Below, one piece after another: positions 9,801 to 18,816 of a stretch of DNA of 64,000 nt. This DNA is from CALGLS01 sp965222105 (GTDB lineage Bacteria; Bacteroidota; Bacteroidia; Chitinophagales; Saprospiraceae). The notes beneath the pieces are model-generated. The model did not search any database, was not told the origin of the DNA, and worked only from the letters and a program-made list of their open reading frames with translations. Made by a program: the position numbers and the translations under genes. Position 1 is the first letter of the stretch, and each line of letters begins with the position of its first letter. The stretch spans positions 62,001-126,000 of the forward strand of contig CBDCTQ010000080.1 of NCBI GenBank assembly GCA_965222105.1. Direction: 5' to 3'.

Positions 9801-11783
9801 CCCTCTATTAATCAAAACGGAGGAAAAATACGCTGCACCCAAACCACCTTTCTCAATAATGCTCAAAGCATTGTCATCCCGTCTCACAACACGCCCAACT
9901 ACCAGGGCGATTTCTTCCGTTGCAACTTTGTAGTGGATGATGATTACCTGCATTCCTCATTCAGAGACTTTATCCACCTCACCCGCGTGGATGGCATAAC
10001 CATAAAAGGTTGTACCTTTACCAACGACATGGACTTATCCGACATAGCCACCGAAATCAACGACTGGGGCAAGGGCATCAGTGCCTCCGATGCGGGATTT
10101 GAAGTAGTGCCCTGGAGTGGGATTCCGAGCCAGGGTATGAAAACCAACGTTTTCAACAACCTGGGCTATGCCATCTCGGCCCGTCGTAAGGGTGCCAACC
10201 GGAGCTTTAAGGTTCAGCAGGCGGAATTCAACGACTGCTTCGTGGGTATCCGCAACCGAAATGTCAACGCCAGCGAGATCGTACTCAACACTTTCTACCT
10301 GGGAAGGCTGCCACAGGGGGGGCTCGACGTCATCGAACCCGTCCAGGAGGTGCTGGGATACCCGGGCACCGTCCAGTCGGGGGTCGTGTACGAGGGCACC
10401 ATTGAAGGCTTCGAATGTCAGGGAAACAACTTTATGAACACCTACCGGGTACCTACCCCCGATCATTTGACGGTAGGGGTTTTCTGCCACAACACGGGTG
10501 ATATAAATAAGTCGATTCGACTAAATACCTTCGATTGGCTTAATGTAGGGAATCTGGCTGTGGGAGATAATGGGGCTGACCCAATGTCTCCTGCTCAAGG
10601 ACTTACTTATCTGTGCAACACCAATACCAACATCCAGGAAAACGGCTTTGACATCGATGTGGCACAGCAGGATGGCACCACCACTCAAAGCCTGGTACGC
10701 TTGGGGCAGGGGTTTGTGGATGATGGTATAGATCGATCAGCCGCCAATGTTTTTACGGACCCCGAGAATGCCAGCCCTGCAACTGGTTTTGCTTATTCAG
10801 GGCCTGATAATATTTCATATTGGAGATTTGGTAATGACCCTGTACCCAGCGATTCGCCTGATGGTAGTGTTTTGCCGGTCGATAAAGCCGAAAACACCTG
10901 TCCGACAGAATATTGTTATCCTCCATGTAGCGAACCGCCTGTCAATATAAACGATGTGAAATCCGAGTACCATTCGACCAAAGCAGCCTATTATTTGGCT
11001 TTGGAGGCCAGCTACCAGGCCAATCCCAAACCAGGAGCAGCCGATTCCCTTTCACGATACCGGTTTCAGATGGACAAAACGGCCTTCACCGTTGTCGAGT
11101 ATTATTTGGAAGATACCACCAATACTACCCAGGACAGTCTTTTCGCCTGGATTCGGCACCTGGACAATACCGGCGCGCTTTTGTGGCTGTCGAATGAGTA
11201 CCTGGCCCAGGGAGACGGGACTTCGGCACTGGCTATGATCGATGCCATTCCTGTAAACTATTCGTTGACTTCCGAGCAGGCGGAAGATATTGCAAATTAC
11301 CGGTATGTTACCAACCTGTTGATCGGAAAAGACCTGGATAGTCTGAGCAGCACGGCATTGACCAGCCTGGCAGCCTACGACAAATCAGGTGGTCAGACCG
11401 AAATCTGGGTGAAGGGTATACTCACCGACTATGGCTCGCATTACCCACCCGAGTATTCCTTTACTATTGCCGGAGCAGGCGCTAAACATGCTCCTGAGAC
11501 GGAAGGTAACGATCAGAAACATATTGTCCCATCTGTGATGACGGTGGCTCCTAATCCGGCGAAGGACTATGTACGATTTACTTTAGCACTTGACAACGAA
11601 GAGATGGTCCCCTACCTCGAAGTACGGGATTTGAATGGCAGAGTGGTATACGCTAGAAGCGATTTGGGAAGTGTAGAATCCACTACGTGGTACACCGAAA
11701 ACCTGCCATCCGGTATTTACTTCTATCAGCTCTTAATACCCGGAGAGGTATTGCAAAGCGGAAAGATCATTTTGACTAAGTAG
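6825..11783 (+). CDS. Secreted PL8-like polysaccharide lyase with beta-helix and T9SS sorting domain
   Basis: 1652 residues, TTG start; no in-frame ATG exists near the signal peptide (MKKSALLCFFVCLNFAIHG). Residues ~120-330 match the alpha/alpha-toroid of polysaccharide lyase family 8 (hyaluronate/chondroitin/xanthan lyases): a W-rich WNWIGKQREL segment, TGANLVDV (catalytic Asn ~206), FHQHG (catalytic His ~254), YNGGYG (catalytic Tyr) and GRDIAR (Arg). The supersandwich region follows, with KRGFWLPYG and WDWMHVPGVT (~455). After about residue 780 come a PKD-like domain, a long parallel beta-helix-like region (~880-1350) and a Por-secretion tail from ~1575 (VAPNPAKDY ... GIYFYQLL). It probably cleaves an acidic glycosaminoglycan-like polymer outside the cell by beta-elimination; the substrate is unknown. 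An asparagine/aspartate-rich, low-G/C N-terminal half contrasts with a more G/C-rich beta-helix half, suggesting a domain fusion. Confidence 0.8.
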   Translation: MKKSALLCFFVCLNFAIHGQQCDLDNLRTQAVELLITDENISTDEAGEIDSYINSQNSNGSWTDVDYDDTDQDDDDQDDTSWDPIDHLKRLVMFCQAYADYSDFTGSGGNASSEELRNGINTGLEYWYGPANDNSCNSGPAVCPCAQSCPCSENWWWNWIGKQRELQDIGILFYDELVNNQNLLNSIIGDLPLDIENCRNNSVYTGANLVDVASSIIVNGLLSGDETLVTDGKTAFESGLQFAEEGIRHDYSFHQHGPLLYNGGYGMSFLENVAFWGAVFTGDAGCDYDPEGKERLFEYVLQGTRWMTIDDLTDYSANGRDIARVYPNNNAGVDKDVMKWIIKMAYPAYNLNDPDDPQPPSSPAIELWQMKGKIEAEDRQNISGSKYFPKSDYVVHHRNEESLPQYFSSVKMCSGRTIGTESLIGENKRGFWLPYGCTFVYLHGNEYENIFPYWDWMHVPGVTSPTLTTNQPDYLPEFEGCQGETLISTQNTEFVGAANNEDYSVSAMDYVANYDGDADPNWEIDNDDCVDLPDNIDIETVSGKKAWFHFGDEIIALGADIATTQGEVHTTIDQSISVTSYDEEGSDASTEWVKHNGIAYILPNSTNQSWDYSLEPRQGNWNIIGDESVVANGEVFKIFIDHQNINSYYYIIAPGKSGSDYDLNNNPITLLENSSARQAIKKDNGLAGIVYYPDNFNPADPLNNIQVTDFAEMKTNRPCALLYDENKYEVCISSPDRKEDRINLTIETTDGTTTTMSFEMPTGHEAGTSRCHLFSDFGVSQSCNEPHELQFNALFHDDDGPNLGHSWTIEGGALTGVVAFGSGQSAPIFDFSPPHTFVEGEYTITHTITLNGVMVTSTQDINVLEIDHPNGITVIAANEVWNANNQGSSEIVIAGTLTIAPGASLTIAGDLTVMFCGENSRLVIEPAQLAGPGGKLILNGTLTDYQSQTWHGVEVGGRSFANHTSTLHGQLFSNAGAEIRNARIAIRTGKSFPSINQNGGKIRCTQTTFLNNAQSIVIPSHNTPNYQGDFFRCNFVVDDDYLHSSFRDFIHLTRVDGITIKGCTFTNDMDLSDIATEINDWGKGISASDAGFEVVPWSGIPSQGMKTNVFNNLGYAISARRKGANRSFKVQQAEFNDCFVGIRNRNVNASEIVLNTFYLGRLPQGGLDVIEPVQEVLGYPGTVQSGVVYEGTIEGFECQGNNFMNTYRVPTPDHLTVGVFCHNTGDINKSIRLNTFDWLNVGNLAVGDNGADPMSPAQGLTYLCNTNTNIQENGFDIDVAQQDGTTTQSLVRLGQGFVDDGIDRSAANVFTDPENASPATGFAYSGPDNISYWRFGNDPVPSDSPDGSVLPVDKAENTCPTEYCYPPCSEPPVNINDVKSEYHSTKAAYYLALEASYQANPKPGAADSLSRYRFQMDKTAFTVVEYYLEDTTNTTQDSLFAWIRHLDNTGALLWLSNEYLAQGDGTSALAMIDAIPVNYSLTSEQAEDIANYRYVTNLLIGKDLDSLSSTALTSLAAYDKSGGQTEIWVKGILTDYGSHYPPEYSFTIAGAGAKHAPETEGNDQKHIVPSVMTVAPNPAKDYVRFTLALDNEEMVPYLEVRDLNGRVVYARSDLGSVESTTWYTENLPSGIYFYQLLIPGEVLQSGKIILTK

Positions 11784-11792
11784 TTTCATCAA

Positions 11793-11830
11793 GCCCTGCT
11801 GGTTAAACGCCGGCAGGGCATAATTTTTTT
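11793..11830 (+). terminator. Rho-independent terminator after the PL8 lyase gene
   Basis: GCCCTGC (11793-11799) pairs with GCAGGGC (11813-11819) and the stem can extend inward. A run of seven T follows at 11824-11830. It lies 10 bp after the lyase stop and directly before the next open frame, separating the two transcription units. Confidence 0.85.
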
Positions 11831-11834
11831 GGAT

Positions 11835-13380
11835 ATGGTTAGATGTATGTTCATATTTATATTGTTAATTAATGTTCGGTTAACTGCGCAGCAAGGCTTT
11901 ATTAAACCTTTTAATTTCGGTTACTCCACAGCTGTAACCTTCAACGCCATGATAATGGACGAAGGTGAGTTAATTGTGTGTGGATATGTACGGGATAGTG
12001 TGCCTCCCTATCAAACCGGGGCATTCATTTCAAGGATTGATACAGCACTGGTCAGGTTTTTATGTTCAAGCCCTATTACGATTCTTCAGGTGTTCACTAC
12101 ATCCCGGGCGAATATCCTGGAGGACTAATAAAGATGGCAGACAATAGTGGGTATGTATTTGTAGGGAATATTTGGGAGACTGCTGGAGGCTTTATGATGA
12201 AGTTTGATTTGGAGGGAAATCGGATTTGGACAAAAAATTTGGAAGATAACGTTTCATCACAGGGATATTATCATTTGTTGTTGGAAACAGAAGATGGGCT
12301 ACTGGTAGGGTGGGAGTAAACAAGAACCAGTTGGAGCTACTATCGATGGGTTCCTGATGAAAACGAACAAACAAGGGAACAAGCTATGGGAAAAGCAGTT
12401 TGGGACAACTTCACAACATGAAACGACCCAAAGTTTGCTTAAAATCACCGAAAACGAATACATTATAGGAGGAACTATAAGCACTAGTGGACTTCCCTGG
12501 AATCAGTGGCATGATCCAACTCCAAATTTTCGCAGTAGACTCTTTAGGTAATGAAAAATGGTATTGGGAAAGCGATCCGCCCTTTGATGAATGGAGCGTA
12601 GAGGACGTGGGGTGTCGGGGCCTGTATCGGGATGGGGAAGGCAATTGGGTGTATGCTACTATGAGGGGGGAGTTTCAAAATTCGGGTGGATTACTCTATC
12701 CGCAAGCAAAATTTATAAAACGAGACAATGAATTCAATCTGCTAGAAGAAAAAACTTATGATGACCTGGATGGAGACCGAACTGGCTTCACAAACATGAT
12801 TCCACTTTTTGACGGAGACTTTTTGATGCTGGGAAATAATTACGAATTTTTCGAGTCTTCAAGTACAATACCTTATGTATATGCCTGGATGATTCGGGCT
12901 ACTGAATCAGGGGATAGTCTGTGGACAAGATACGATCTGGCTTTTCCTGATACTGGTTCTTTTTCAGAGCAGTATTTACACTCAGCAGTAGAGCTACCAA
13001 GTGGAAGTATAATCGCGGCCGGCTATTGGACAGATTATAACTCAAACACCTCCGACCACGGCCTCCTCATCAAAGTAAATCAACACGGCTGTATAGATAC
13101 GATTGACTGTACACCTACCAACTTTCCGAATTTTGTGTATTCATCTAAACCTACACCAGATTTGAAAATTTATCCGAATCCAGCTCGTCATATTTTACAT
13201 TACGAGAGTGATCGGGTATCTGAATGGGATCGAGTGGAGGTGTTGGATATGAATGGGCGGGTGTTAAAGGTGGAATTTGACAACAGTACTACTACAGTTG
13301 ATGATTTGTTGCCGGGAGTTTATGTGTTGCGGTTGTGGCGGGGTGGGCGGTTTTGGGTGCGGAATTTTGTTGTTAGGTGA
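11835..13380 (+). pseudogene. Frameshifted secreted repeat protein with T9SS tail
   Basis: Four consecutive reading frames together spell one protein: signal peptide (MVRCMFIFILLINVRLTAQ) from the ATG at 11835, repeated propeller-like blocks of the form 'GNRIWTKNL', 'GNKLWEKQF', 'GNEKWYWES', then a C-terminal sorting domain (KIYPNPARHIL ... GVYVLRLWRGG) ending at 13380. Single-base shifts are needed near 12045-12055, near 12306-12312 (a GGGTGGG stretch) and near 12515-12540. The last 297 codons (12487-13380) remain open. The repeats resemble the delta-60/PQQ-like 'stored value' propellers of Bacteroidota surface proteins. The gene either decayed recently or has base-calling errors in this stretch. 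The intact neighbour genes argue for real decay, but three indels within 500 bp also fit a local assembly problem. Confidence 0.75.
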
Positions 13381-13633
13381 GGCTTTGCGCGCACCCCATG
13401 AAGGGCGAGATGCCTTCATGACAGGCAGCCCCGGCGGGAGAGCATCAACCCGCAGGGCCACAGAGTAAAATATCAACTATGGCATGCATACTGACGTAAA
13501 AAATTGCATGCTGATATTTTGTAATTGCAATGTTATATTCTTGCAGGTCTTTCGCAGGTGGCGGTTTCCCACTTATGGCGGGATTAGAGGGCGCGGGTGA
13601 GCATCCTACCATCCGCCAATCACCAAGCACTAC

Positions 13634-14956
13634 CTACCCCCCAAAATCATCAAAGGCAATATTCTCGTCGGGTACGCCCAGTTCATCCAGTGTTTTGATT
13701 ACGGAGGCATTCATCATAGGGGGTCCGCAGAAGTAGTATTCGATCTCTTCCGGCTCGGGATGTTCTTTGAGGTATTGCTCGTAGCAGACGTTCATGATAT
13801 ACCCTTTGAATCCTTCGCCGTTGGGGTCGTCGATGTTTTCTTTTATCTTCCAGTTGTCTTCGGGCAGGGGGTTGTCGAGCGCCACGTAGAATTTAAAATT
13901 GGGAAATTCCTTTTCGATGGCTCTGAATTCATCGATGTAAAACAACTCTCTGCGCGTACGACCGCCGTACCAAAAACTTACCTTCCGGTCGCGACACTTC
14001 TCGGTGTGAAACAGGTGGAAGAGGTGCGACCGCAGGGGGGCCATACCGGCTCCACCGCCGATGTACACCATTTCTTTTTTGGTGTCTTTTATGAAAAATT
14101 CGCCGTAGGGGCCGGAGATCATCACCTTGTCGCCGGGTTTGCAACCAAATACATACGACGAACAAACCCCCGGATTGACGGCCATCCAGGTGTTGGCGTT
14201 GCGGTCCCAGGGAGGGGTAGCGATCCGGATATTCAGTTTTACGATGTTTCCTTCGGCGGGGTGGTTGGCCATGGAGTAGGCGCGAAACTGCTCTTCGTCG
14301 TTGACCATTTTCAGATCCCAGAGTTTGTATTTATCCCACTCCGACTGGTATTTGCCGTCGCCTTCCGGGTCGTTCGGGAGTGGGCGGATGTCGATGTTTT
14401 TATAGTCGATGGTTATCTTCGGTACGTCGATCTGTATGTATCCACCCGATTCGAAGTCGAGGGTTTCGCCTTCCGGCAATTTGACCACAAACTCTTTGAT
14501 GAAGGAAGCGACGTTGCGGTTGGAGACCACCTCGCATTCCCATTTTTTGATACCGAATATTTCTTCGGGAATGCGGATTTCCATATCGGAGCGCACTTTC
14601 ACCTGGCAGGCCAGCCGTTTGTTTTCGGCGGCTTCTTTCCGGGTGAGGTGGTTGAGCTCTGTCGGCAAAACATCTCCCCCACCCTTATCGACGTGGCATT
14701 CGCACATGGCGCAGGTGCCTCCACCGCCACATGCCGATGGCAGGAAGACGTTTTTGTCGGAAAGAACATTCAACAACGACGACCCCGGCTTTGCCAACAA
14801 GGGTTCTCCGGAATTGCCGTTGATGACGATCTTCACATCGCCCTGCGGCACCAATTGCCTCCGCGCCATGATCAACATAAACGACAAGGCCATGATGACA
14901 GCGCTAAAGACCAGCACCGCCGATATCAAAGTAGAAATTGTGGACAATAGTACCAT
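13634..14956 (-). CDS. nqrF: Na+-translocating NADH:quinone reductase subunit F
   Basis: 440 residues. An N-terminal membrane helix (~8-30) is followed by a 2Fe-2S ferredoxin domain with cysteines 76, 82, 85 and 117 (CGGGGTCAMC, then RLACQ). Next come an FAD domain (RAYSMAN) and an NADH-binding domain ending YYFCGPPMMN, close to the usual ~410 length. It is the NADH entry point of the Na+-NQR complex, passing electrons from FAD to the iron-sulfur cluster. It is the last gene of the minus-strand nqrABCDEF operon and is separated from nqrE by 181 bp carrying a repeat. Confidence 0.97.
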   Translation of the reverse strand: MVLLSTISTLISAVLVFSAVIMALSFMLIMARRQLVPQGDVKIVINGNSGEPLLAKPGSSLLNVLSDKNVFLPSACGGGGTCAMCECHVDKGGGDVLPTELNHLTRKEAAENKRLACQVKVRSDMEIRIPEEIFGIKKWECEVVSNRNVASFIKEFVVKLPEGETLDFESGGYIQIDVPKITIDYKNIDIRPLPNDPEGDGKYQSEWDKYKLWDLKMVNDEEQFRAYSMANHPAEGNIVKLNIRIATPPWDRNANTWMAVNPGVCSSYVFGCKPGDKVMISGPYGEFFIKDTKKEMVYIGGGAGMAPLRSHLFHLFHTEKCRDRKVSFWYGGRTRRELFYIDEFRAIEKEFPNFKFYVALDNPLPEDNWKIKENIDDPNGEGFKGYIMNVCYEQYLKEHPEPEEIEYYFCGPPMMNASVIKTLDELGVPDENIAFDDFGG

Positions 14957-14987
14957 TTCGTTAATAATCAGTCAATTAATAATCAAC

Positions 14988-15092
14988 CATGAAAGCCTGC
15001 CCCGGACTTGATACGGGGGACTACGCCAGTGAAAGCCTGCCCCGGACTCGATTCGGGAGCCTGCCCCGAACTTGATTCGGGGGACTAACGCC
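14988..15092 (+). repeat. Dispersed G/C-rich repeat between nqrE and nqrF
   Basis: Three imperfect tandem copies of a unit built on AAAGCCTGCCCCGGACTTGA followed by CGGGGGACTA lie at 14988-15029, 15030-15058 and 15059-15092. The reverse complement of this motif recurs as the core of three 70-bp tandem units at 55261-55470, so it is a dispersed intergenic family. It sits inside an operon, so it must be transcribed through. Confidence 0.75.
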
Positions 15093-15137
15093 GTTCACTG
15101 CACGTGTCGTTTCGCCTTCATGACAAGTAATCAATAT

Positions 15138-15743
15138 CTATTTCCCCAGCGCAGCCGGATCGATCCCCATCAAGCTCATAAAAGCGATGCCCATCAGCCC
15201 GGTGAGTATAAAAGCCATGCCCAGCCCGCGAAGAGCAGGAGGTACGTCGGAGTAGCGGATCTTTTCCCGGATGGCTGCAATGGCTATGATGGCCAAAAAC
15301 CATCCGAAGCCACCACCTAATCCGAAGGCGATGGTTTCCCCAAAATTGTACTCCCGCGACACCATAAACAACGACCCACCGAGGATGGCACAATTGACTG
15401 TGATCAATGGCAGGAAGATACCCAGCGAGTTGTACAGAGCGGGAGACACTTTCTCGACGATCATTTCCACCAACTGTACCATAGAGGCGATCACCGCAAT
15501 GAAAAGGATGAATCGCAGAAATGTCAGGTCGATGCCCAGTAAGCCATCTTCACTGAGGAGGAACTCGCTGATCACCCAATTGATCGGCATGGTGATGCCC
15601 AGCACAAATATGACGGCCAATCCCAGTCCGAACGCCGTTTTTACCGTTTTGGATACTGCCAGATAAGAGCACATACCCAGGAAGTAGGCCAGTACCAGGT
15701 TTTCGACAAAAGCTGCTTTTATAAATACGTTGAAAAAATCCAT
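15138..15743 (-). CDS. nqrE: Na+-translocating NADH:quinone reductase subunit E
   Basis: 201 residues with six membrane helices, the normal length. The pattern AFVENLVLAYFLGMC near the N-terminus and CAILGG in the second half contain the conserved cysteines that bind the intramembrane iron centre shared with NqrD. Together with NqrD it forms part of the Na+/electron path of the pump. It sits between nqrD and nqrF in the operon. Confidence 0.96.
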   Translation of the reverse strand: MDFFNVFIKAAFVENLVLAYFLGMCSYLAVSKTVKTAFGLGLAVIFVLGITMPINWVISEFLLSEDGLLGIDLTFLRFILFIAVIASMVQLVEMIVEKVSPALYNSLGIFLPLITVNCAILGGSLFMVSREYNFGETIAFGLGGGFGWFLAIIAIAAIREKIRYSDVPPALRGLGMAFILTGLMGIAFMSLMGIDPAALGK

Positions 15744-15877
15744 TTTATTTGTTTTTTGCTTGCCGCAAAGGCCATAAAGGCAGTTTACTTTTGAGCTTTA
15801 TAGACAATATATGCACGGAAATTTTGCATAGAGCTAAGCTGAACCTTCCAAGTTTTCAACCTTGGGAGGTTTTTGAT

Positions 15878-16606
15878 TTAGGAAATATCCACCAGTTTAG
15901 GGTTATAGGTCCGGTGAATCCATATCAGGATACCGATTACAAACATGGCCGCCGCCGGCAACACCATCAGGTTGTTGTTGGTATACCACCAGAACATAGA
16001 GCCTTCGGCAGCGGTGTTGATCATATATTCGGGCGTAGCGCCAATTATTTTCCATTCGACAGGACTTCCGGCAAAAAGGGAGCCTTTACCAAACACTTCT
16101 CTTACAAAAGCTACGATGAGCAGGATGGCGCCATAGCCCAGCCCGTTGCCCAGCCCGTCGAGAAAGGAGCGCCAGGGTTTGTTGGCCATCGCAAAGGCCT
16201 CTAGCCGTCCCATGACGATGCAGTTGGTGATGATCAGGCCGATGTATACCGACAATTGCTTGTAAATGGGATAGTTGAATCTTTTTAGCGTAAGCTCCAC
16301 AACGGTTACCAGGGTGGCGATGATGACCAGTTGGACGATCATACGCACCTGTTTGGGGATGCGGTTGCGGATGATGGAGGTAAACAAGCTGGAAAATCCA
16401 CACACGAATACCACCGCTATCGCCATCACCAACGATGGGTAGACCAACGAAGTAACGGCCAGCGCCGAACAGATGCCCAGCACCTGCACCGTAATCGGAT
16501 TGTTGTCATTGAGTGGGTCTGTGATCAGCTTCCGCTCTTTCTTACCAAACAACGGCTCCGATTCTTTTACCTGTATCTTTTCCGCCTGTAATGTTTCTTC
16601 TGCCAT
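15878..16606 (-). CDS. nqrD: Na+-translocating NADH:quinone reductase subunit D
   Basis: 242 residues: about 30 extra N-terminal residues precede the usual ~210-residue six-helix core. The conserved cysteine motifs are GICSALAVT and ITNCIVMGR, with AFAMANKPWRS and DGLGNGLGYG following, all typical of NqrD/RnfE. It is homologous to NqrE in inverted topology. The downstream 134-bp gap to nqrE holds no gene. Confidence 0.96.
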   Translation of the reverse strand: MAEETLQAEKIQVKESEPLFGKKERKLITDPLNDNNPITVQVLGICSALAVTSLVYPSLVMAIAVVFVCGFSSLFTSIIRNRIPKQVRMIVQLVIIATLVTVVELTLKRFNYPIYKQLSVYIGLIITNCIVMGRLEAFAMANKPWRSFLDGLGNGLGYGAILLIVAFVREVFGKGSLFAGSPVEWKIIGATPEYMINTAAEGSMFWWYTNNNLMVLPAAAMFVIGILIWIHRTYNPKLVDIS

Positions 16607-16624
16607 GAAATCATTAATTATTTA

Positions 16625-17416
16625 TTAATAATTATTAATTAATTCTCCGAGGGGTTTATCTTTTTTGGTTTTCACTTTATTGAAATAGGGCTCATAATAT
16701 TTGATACCTCTCTGCAACATTTCGCTGACCCCATCGCAGGTCACCGTGGCACCGGAAATACCGTCGACACCATGTACATTTCCTTTTTTGGCCTTGCCTT
16801 TGGCTACTTTTACCGATTGGTATTCGTCGGTACTGCTGTATATTTTCTTCTCTTTAAATTGTCGGGAAAACTGAGGGTTGTCTTTGATCTCTGCGCCTAG
16901 TCCTGGTGTCTCTCCCTTGTGGTCGAACGAGGCACCGACGATGGTGTTCATATCGTCTTTCAAGGCAATATTGCCCCATATTTCGTCCCACAGTCCATTA
17001 CCACGTACGGAGGTAATGTAGAATTTTTCCTTGCCTGTGTCAAAAATGTATAGGGGAAGGATTCTTTGGGCCTCCGGTTTTTTCTTTTCCTTGGCCATGT
17101 CGATGTCTTCTGGTCTGCCTCCTTTATAACCGGCGGCGACGATGTCTTTCTCCTCCAGGGAGTTGCCGTTCATGTCAATTGCGATTTGTTCTACGCGGCC
17201 GTCAAATATGGAGACGACTTCTTCGTCGGGTATTTTATCGGCGTCTTTACCTTCGCCCAGGTGATCGTTGATGGCAGCCAGGATAGCCCGCTTGTTGAAG
17301 ATCGACTCGTTGATCTTCGACTGGTCTTTCCACATGGTGTACATACCGGTCAACAATAATGCCACGGCAGCCGTCATAATGAATACAAAACTGTAAATAT
17401 ATCTGGTACTATGCAC
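16625..17416 (-). CDS. nqrC: Na+-translocating NADH:quinone reductase subunit C
   Basis: 263 residues. One N-terminal membrane helix (~7-27) precedes a periplasmic FMN-binding domain. The covalent FMN attachment motif is visible as GISGATVTCDGV near residue 223, where the second Thr is the expected flavin carrier. It transfers electrons toward NqrB within the Na+-NQR complex. It lies 18 bp before nqrD and 33 bp after nqrB. Confidence 0.96.
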   Translation of the reverse strand: MHSTRYIYSFVFIMTAAVALLLTGMYTMWKDQSKINESIFNKRAILAAINDHLGEGKDADKIPDEEVVSIFDGRVEQIAIDMNGNSLEEKDIVAAGYKGGRPEDIDMAKEKKKPEAQRILPLYIFDTGKEKFYITSVRGNGLWDEIWGNIALKDDMNTIVGASFDHKGETPGLGAEIKDNPQFSRQFKEKKIYSSTDEYQSVKVAKGKAKKGNVHGVDGISGATVTCDGVSEMLQRGIKYYEPYFNKVKTKKDKPLGELINNY

Positions 17417-17449
17417 TTGGCTAAATTTTATCTACGATTAATATTAAAT

Positions 17450-18751
17450 CTATTGTTCAACAGGAGTAGTGGCCGCCGGTTCTACCATTTGCGTGACAAC
17501 GCCTTCCCCCCGCTTGAGGCGGCGACTGATATTGGCTTCAATCACATAGTGGTCGATCAGCGGCGCAAAAACGTTCATAAACAAAATGGCCAACATCCAT
17601 CCTTCCGGATATGCCGGATTAATCACACGGATAATCATACCGATGAATCCGATCAGAAAACCATATATCCATTTGCCCCGTTGGGTAGAAGCAGCTGTGA
17701 CCGGATCTGTCGCCATAAATGCCATTGCAAAAAAGAAGCTGCCCATATAAAACTGGTATTGCCAGGGTACTTCCATAAAAGGTGTTGCCCCCCAGACGTT
17801 CAGCAACCAGGCGCCCACTATGGCCCCAATGAACATGCTCAGCATGATGCGCCAACTGGCAATGCCGATCGTAATCAACATCAAAGCACCTGCCAATATA
17901 AAGGGCTTGCAGGTCTCTCCTACCGAGCCGGGGATGGCTCCCCAGAACATTTGGCTGGTGGAATATTGCTCCGTCACTGCGTCCCAGCCTCCTTTGAAAG
18001 CCAGGCTCAAGGGCGTAGCTCCCGAATAGCCGTCCACTACCGGCACGCCGGCTTCGAAGGTGCGCCATCCGAGCCACTCAAAAATACCATTGAACAGGTT
18101 GTGCCCCCAGCCATAACTCGACACCAGGGTGTCGCCCTGCTCGGCTAGTCCGGCTACCCAAACTTCGTCGCCTGAAATGGAGGTCGGATAAGCAAAAAAC
18201 ACGAATACCCGCGCCAACAAGGCGATGTTCAGAATGTTCATGCCGGTACCACCAAACGCCTCTTTGCCGATCCAAACGGCGAAAGCCACCGCCAGGGCCA
18301 GCATCCAAAGAGGTATATCGGGTGGCATGATCAGGGGTATCAAAGCCCCCGACACCAGGAATCCTTCTTCAATACCATGTCCTTTTTTGGAGGCATACCA
18401 AAATTCGATCCCCAACCCAACCACATGCGTAACCACAAATATGGGAAGTATTTTAATGATGCCGTATGCCAGCTTTAGGTGCAAACCTTCCAGAAATCCC
18501 GTGTACATACCCAGAGCTGCATAATGCTGGTGTCCGATATTGTACGTTCCGAAAACGTAACACAACTGCAGAGCCAACACTACCATGACCATCGTGCGTT
18601 TGAGGTCCATCCCGTCACGGATATGAACCCCTCCTTTGGTAGTATGATCCGGGCTGTATAAAAAGGTGTAAAGCCCATCATACAGCGTATGTAGAAAGGG
18701 CGTTTTCTTTTTATCCGGTTCAATTCTCTTGACAAAGTCTAATAAACCCAT
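17450..18751 (-). CDS. nqrB: Na+-translocating NADH:quinone reductase subunit B
   Basis: 433 residues, about ten membrane helices, close to the ~415 residues of characterised NqrB. The covalent FMN site is GYSGATPLS near residue 240. NqrB carries FMN and riboflavin, contributes to quinone reduction and is thought to form much of the Na+ channel. It starts 65 bp after the nqrA stop in the same operon. Confidence 0.97.
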   Translation of the reverse strand: MGLLDFVKRIEPDKKKTPFLHTLYDGLYTFLYSPDHTTKGGVHIRDGMDLKRTMVMVVLALQLCYVFGTYNIGHQHYAALGMYTGFLEGLHLKLAYGIIKILPIFVVTHVVGLGIEFWYASKKGHGIEEGFLVSGALIPLIMPPDIPLWMLALAVAFAVWIGKEAFGGTGMNILNIALLARVFVFFAYPTSISGDEVWVAGLAEQGDTLVSSYGWGHNLFNGIFEWLGWRTFEAGVPVVDGYSGATPLSLAFKGGWDAVTEQYSTSQMFWGAIPGSVGETCKPFILAGALMLITIGIASWRIMLSMFIGAIVGAWLLNVWGATPFMEVPWQYQFYMGSFFFAMAFMATDPVTAASTQRGKWIYGFLIGFIGMIIRVINPAYPEGWMLAILFMNVFAPLIDHYVIEANISRRLKRGEGVVTQMVEPAATTPVEQ

Positions 18752-18816
18752 GTTGTATAGTTGTCGGTTTCGTTGTCAGTTAATTCGATCGTTAATAATC
18801 AATAATTATTGATTCA

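Noticed and set aside
13760..14950. 396-codon open frame antisense to nqrF
   Set aside because: It overlaps the whole nqrF gene, which has intact Fe-S and flavin motifs, and the antisense product has no recognisable features.
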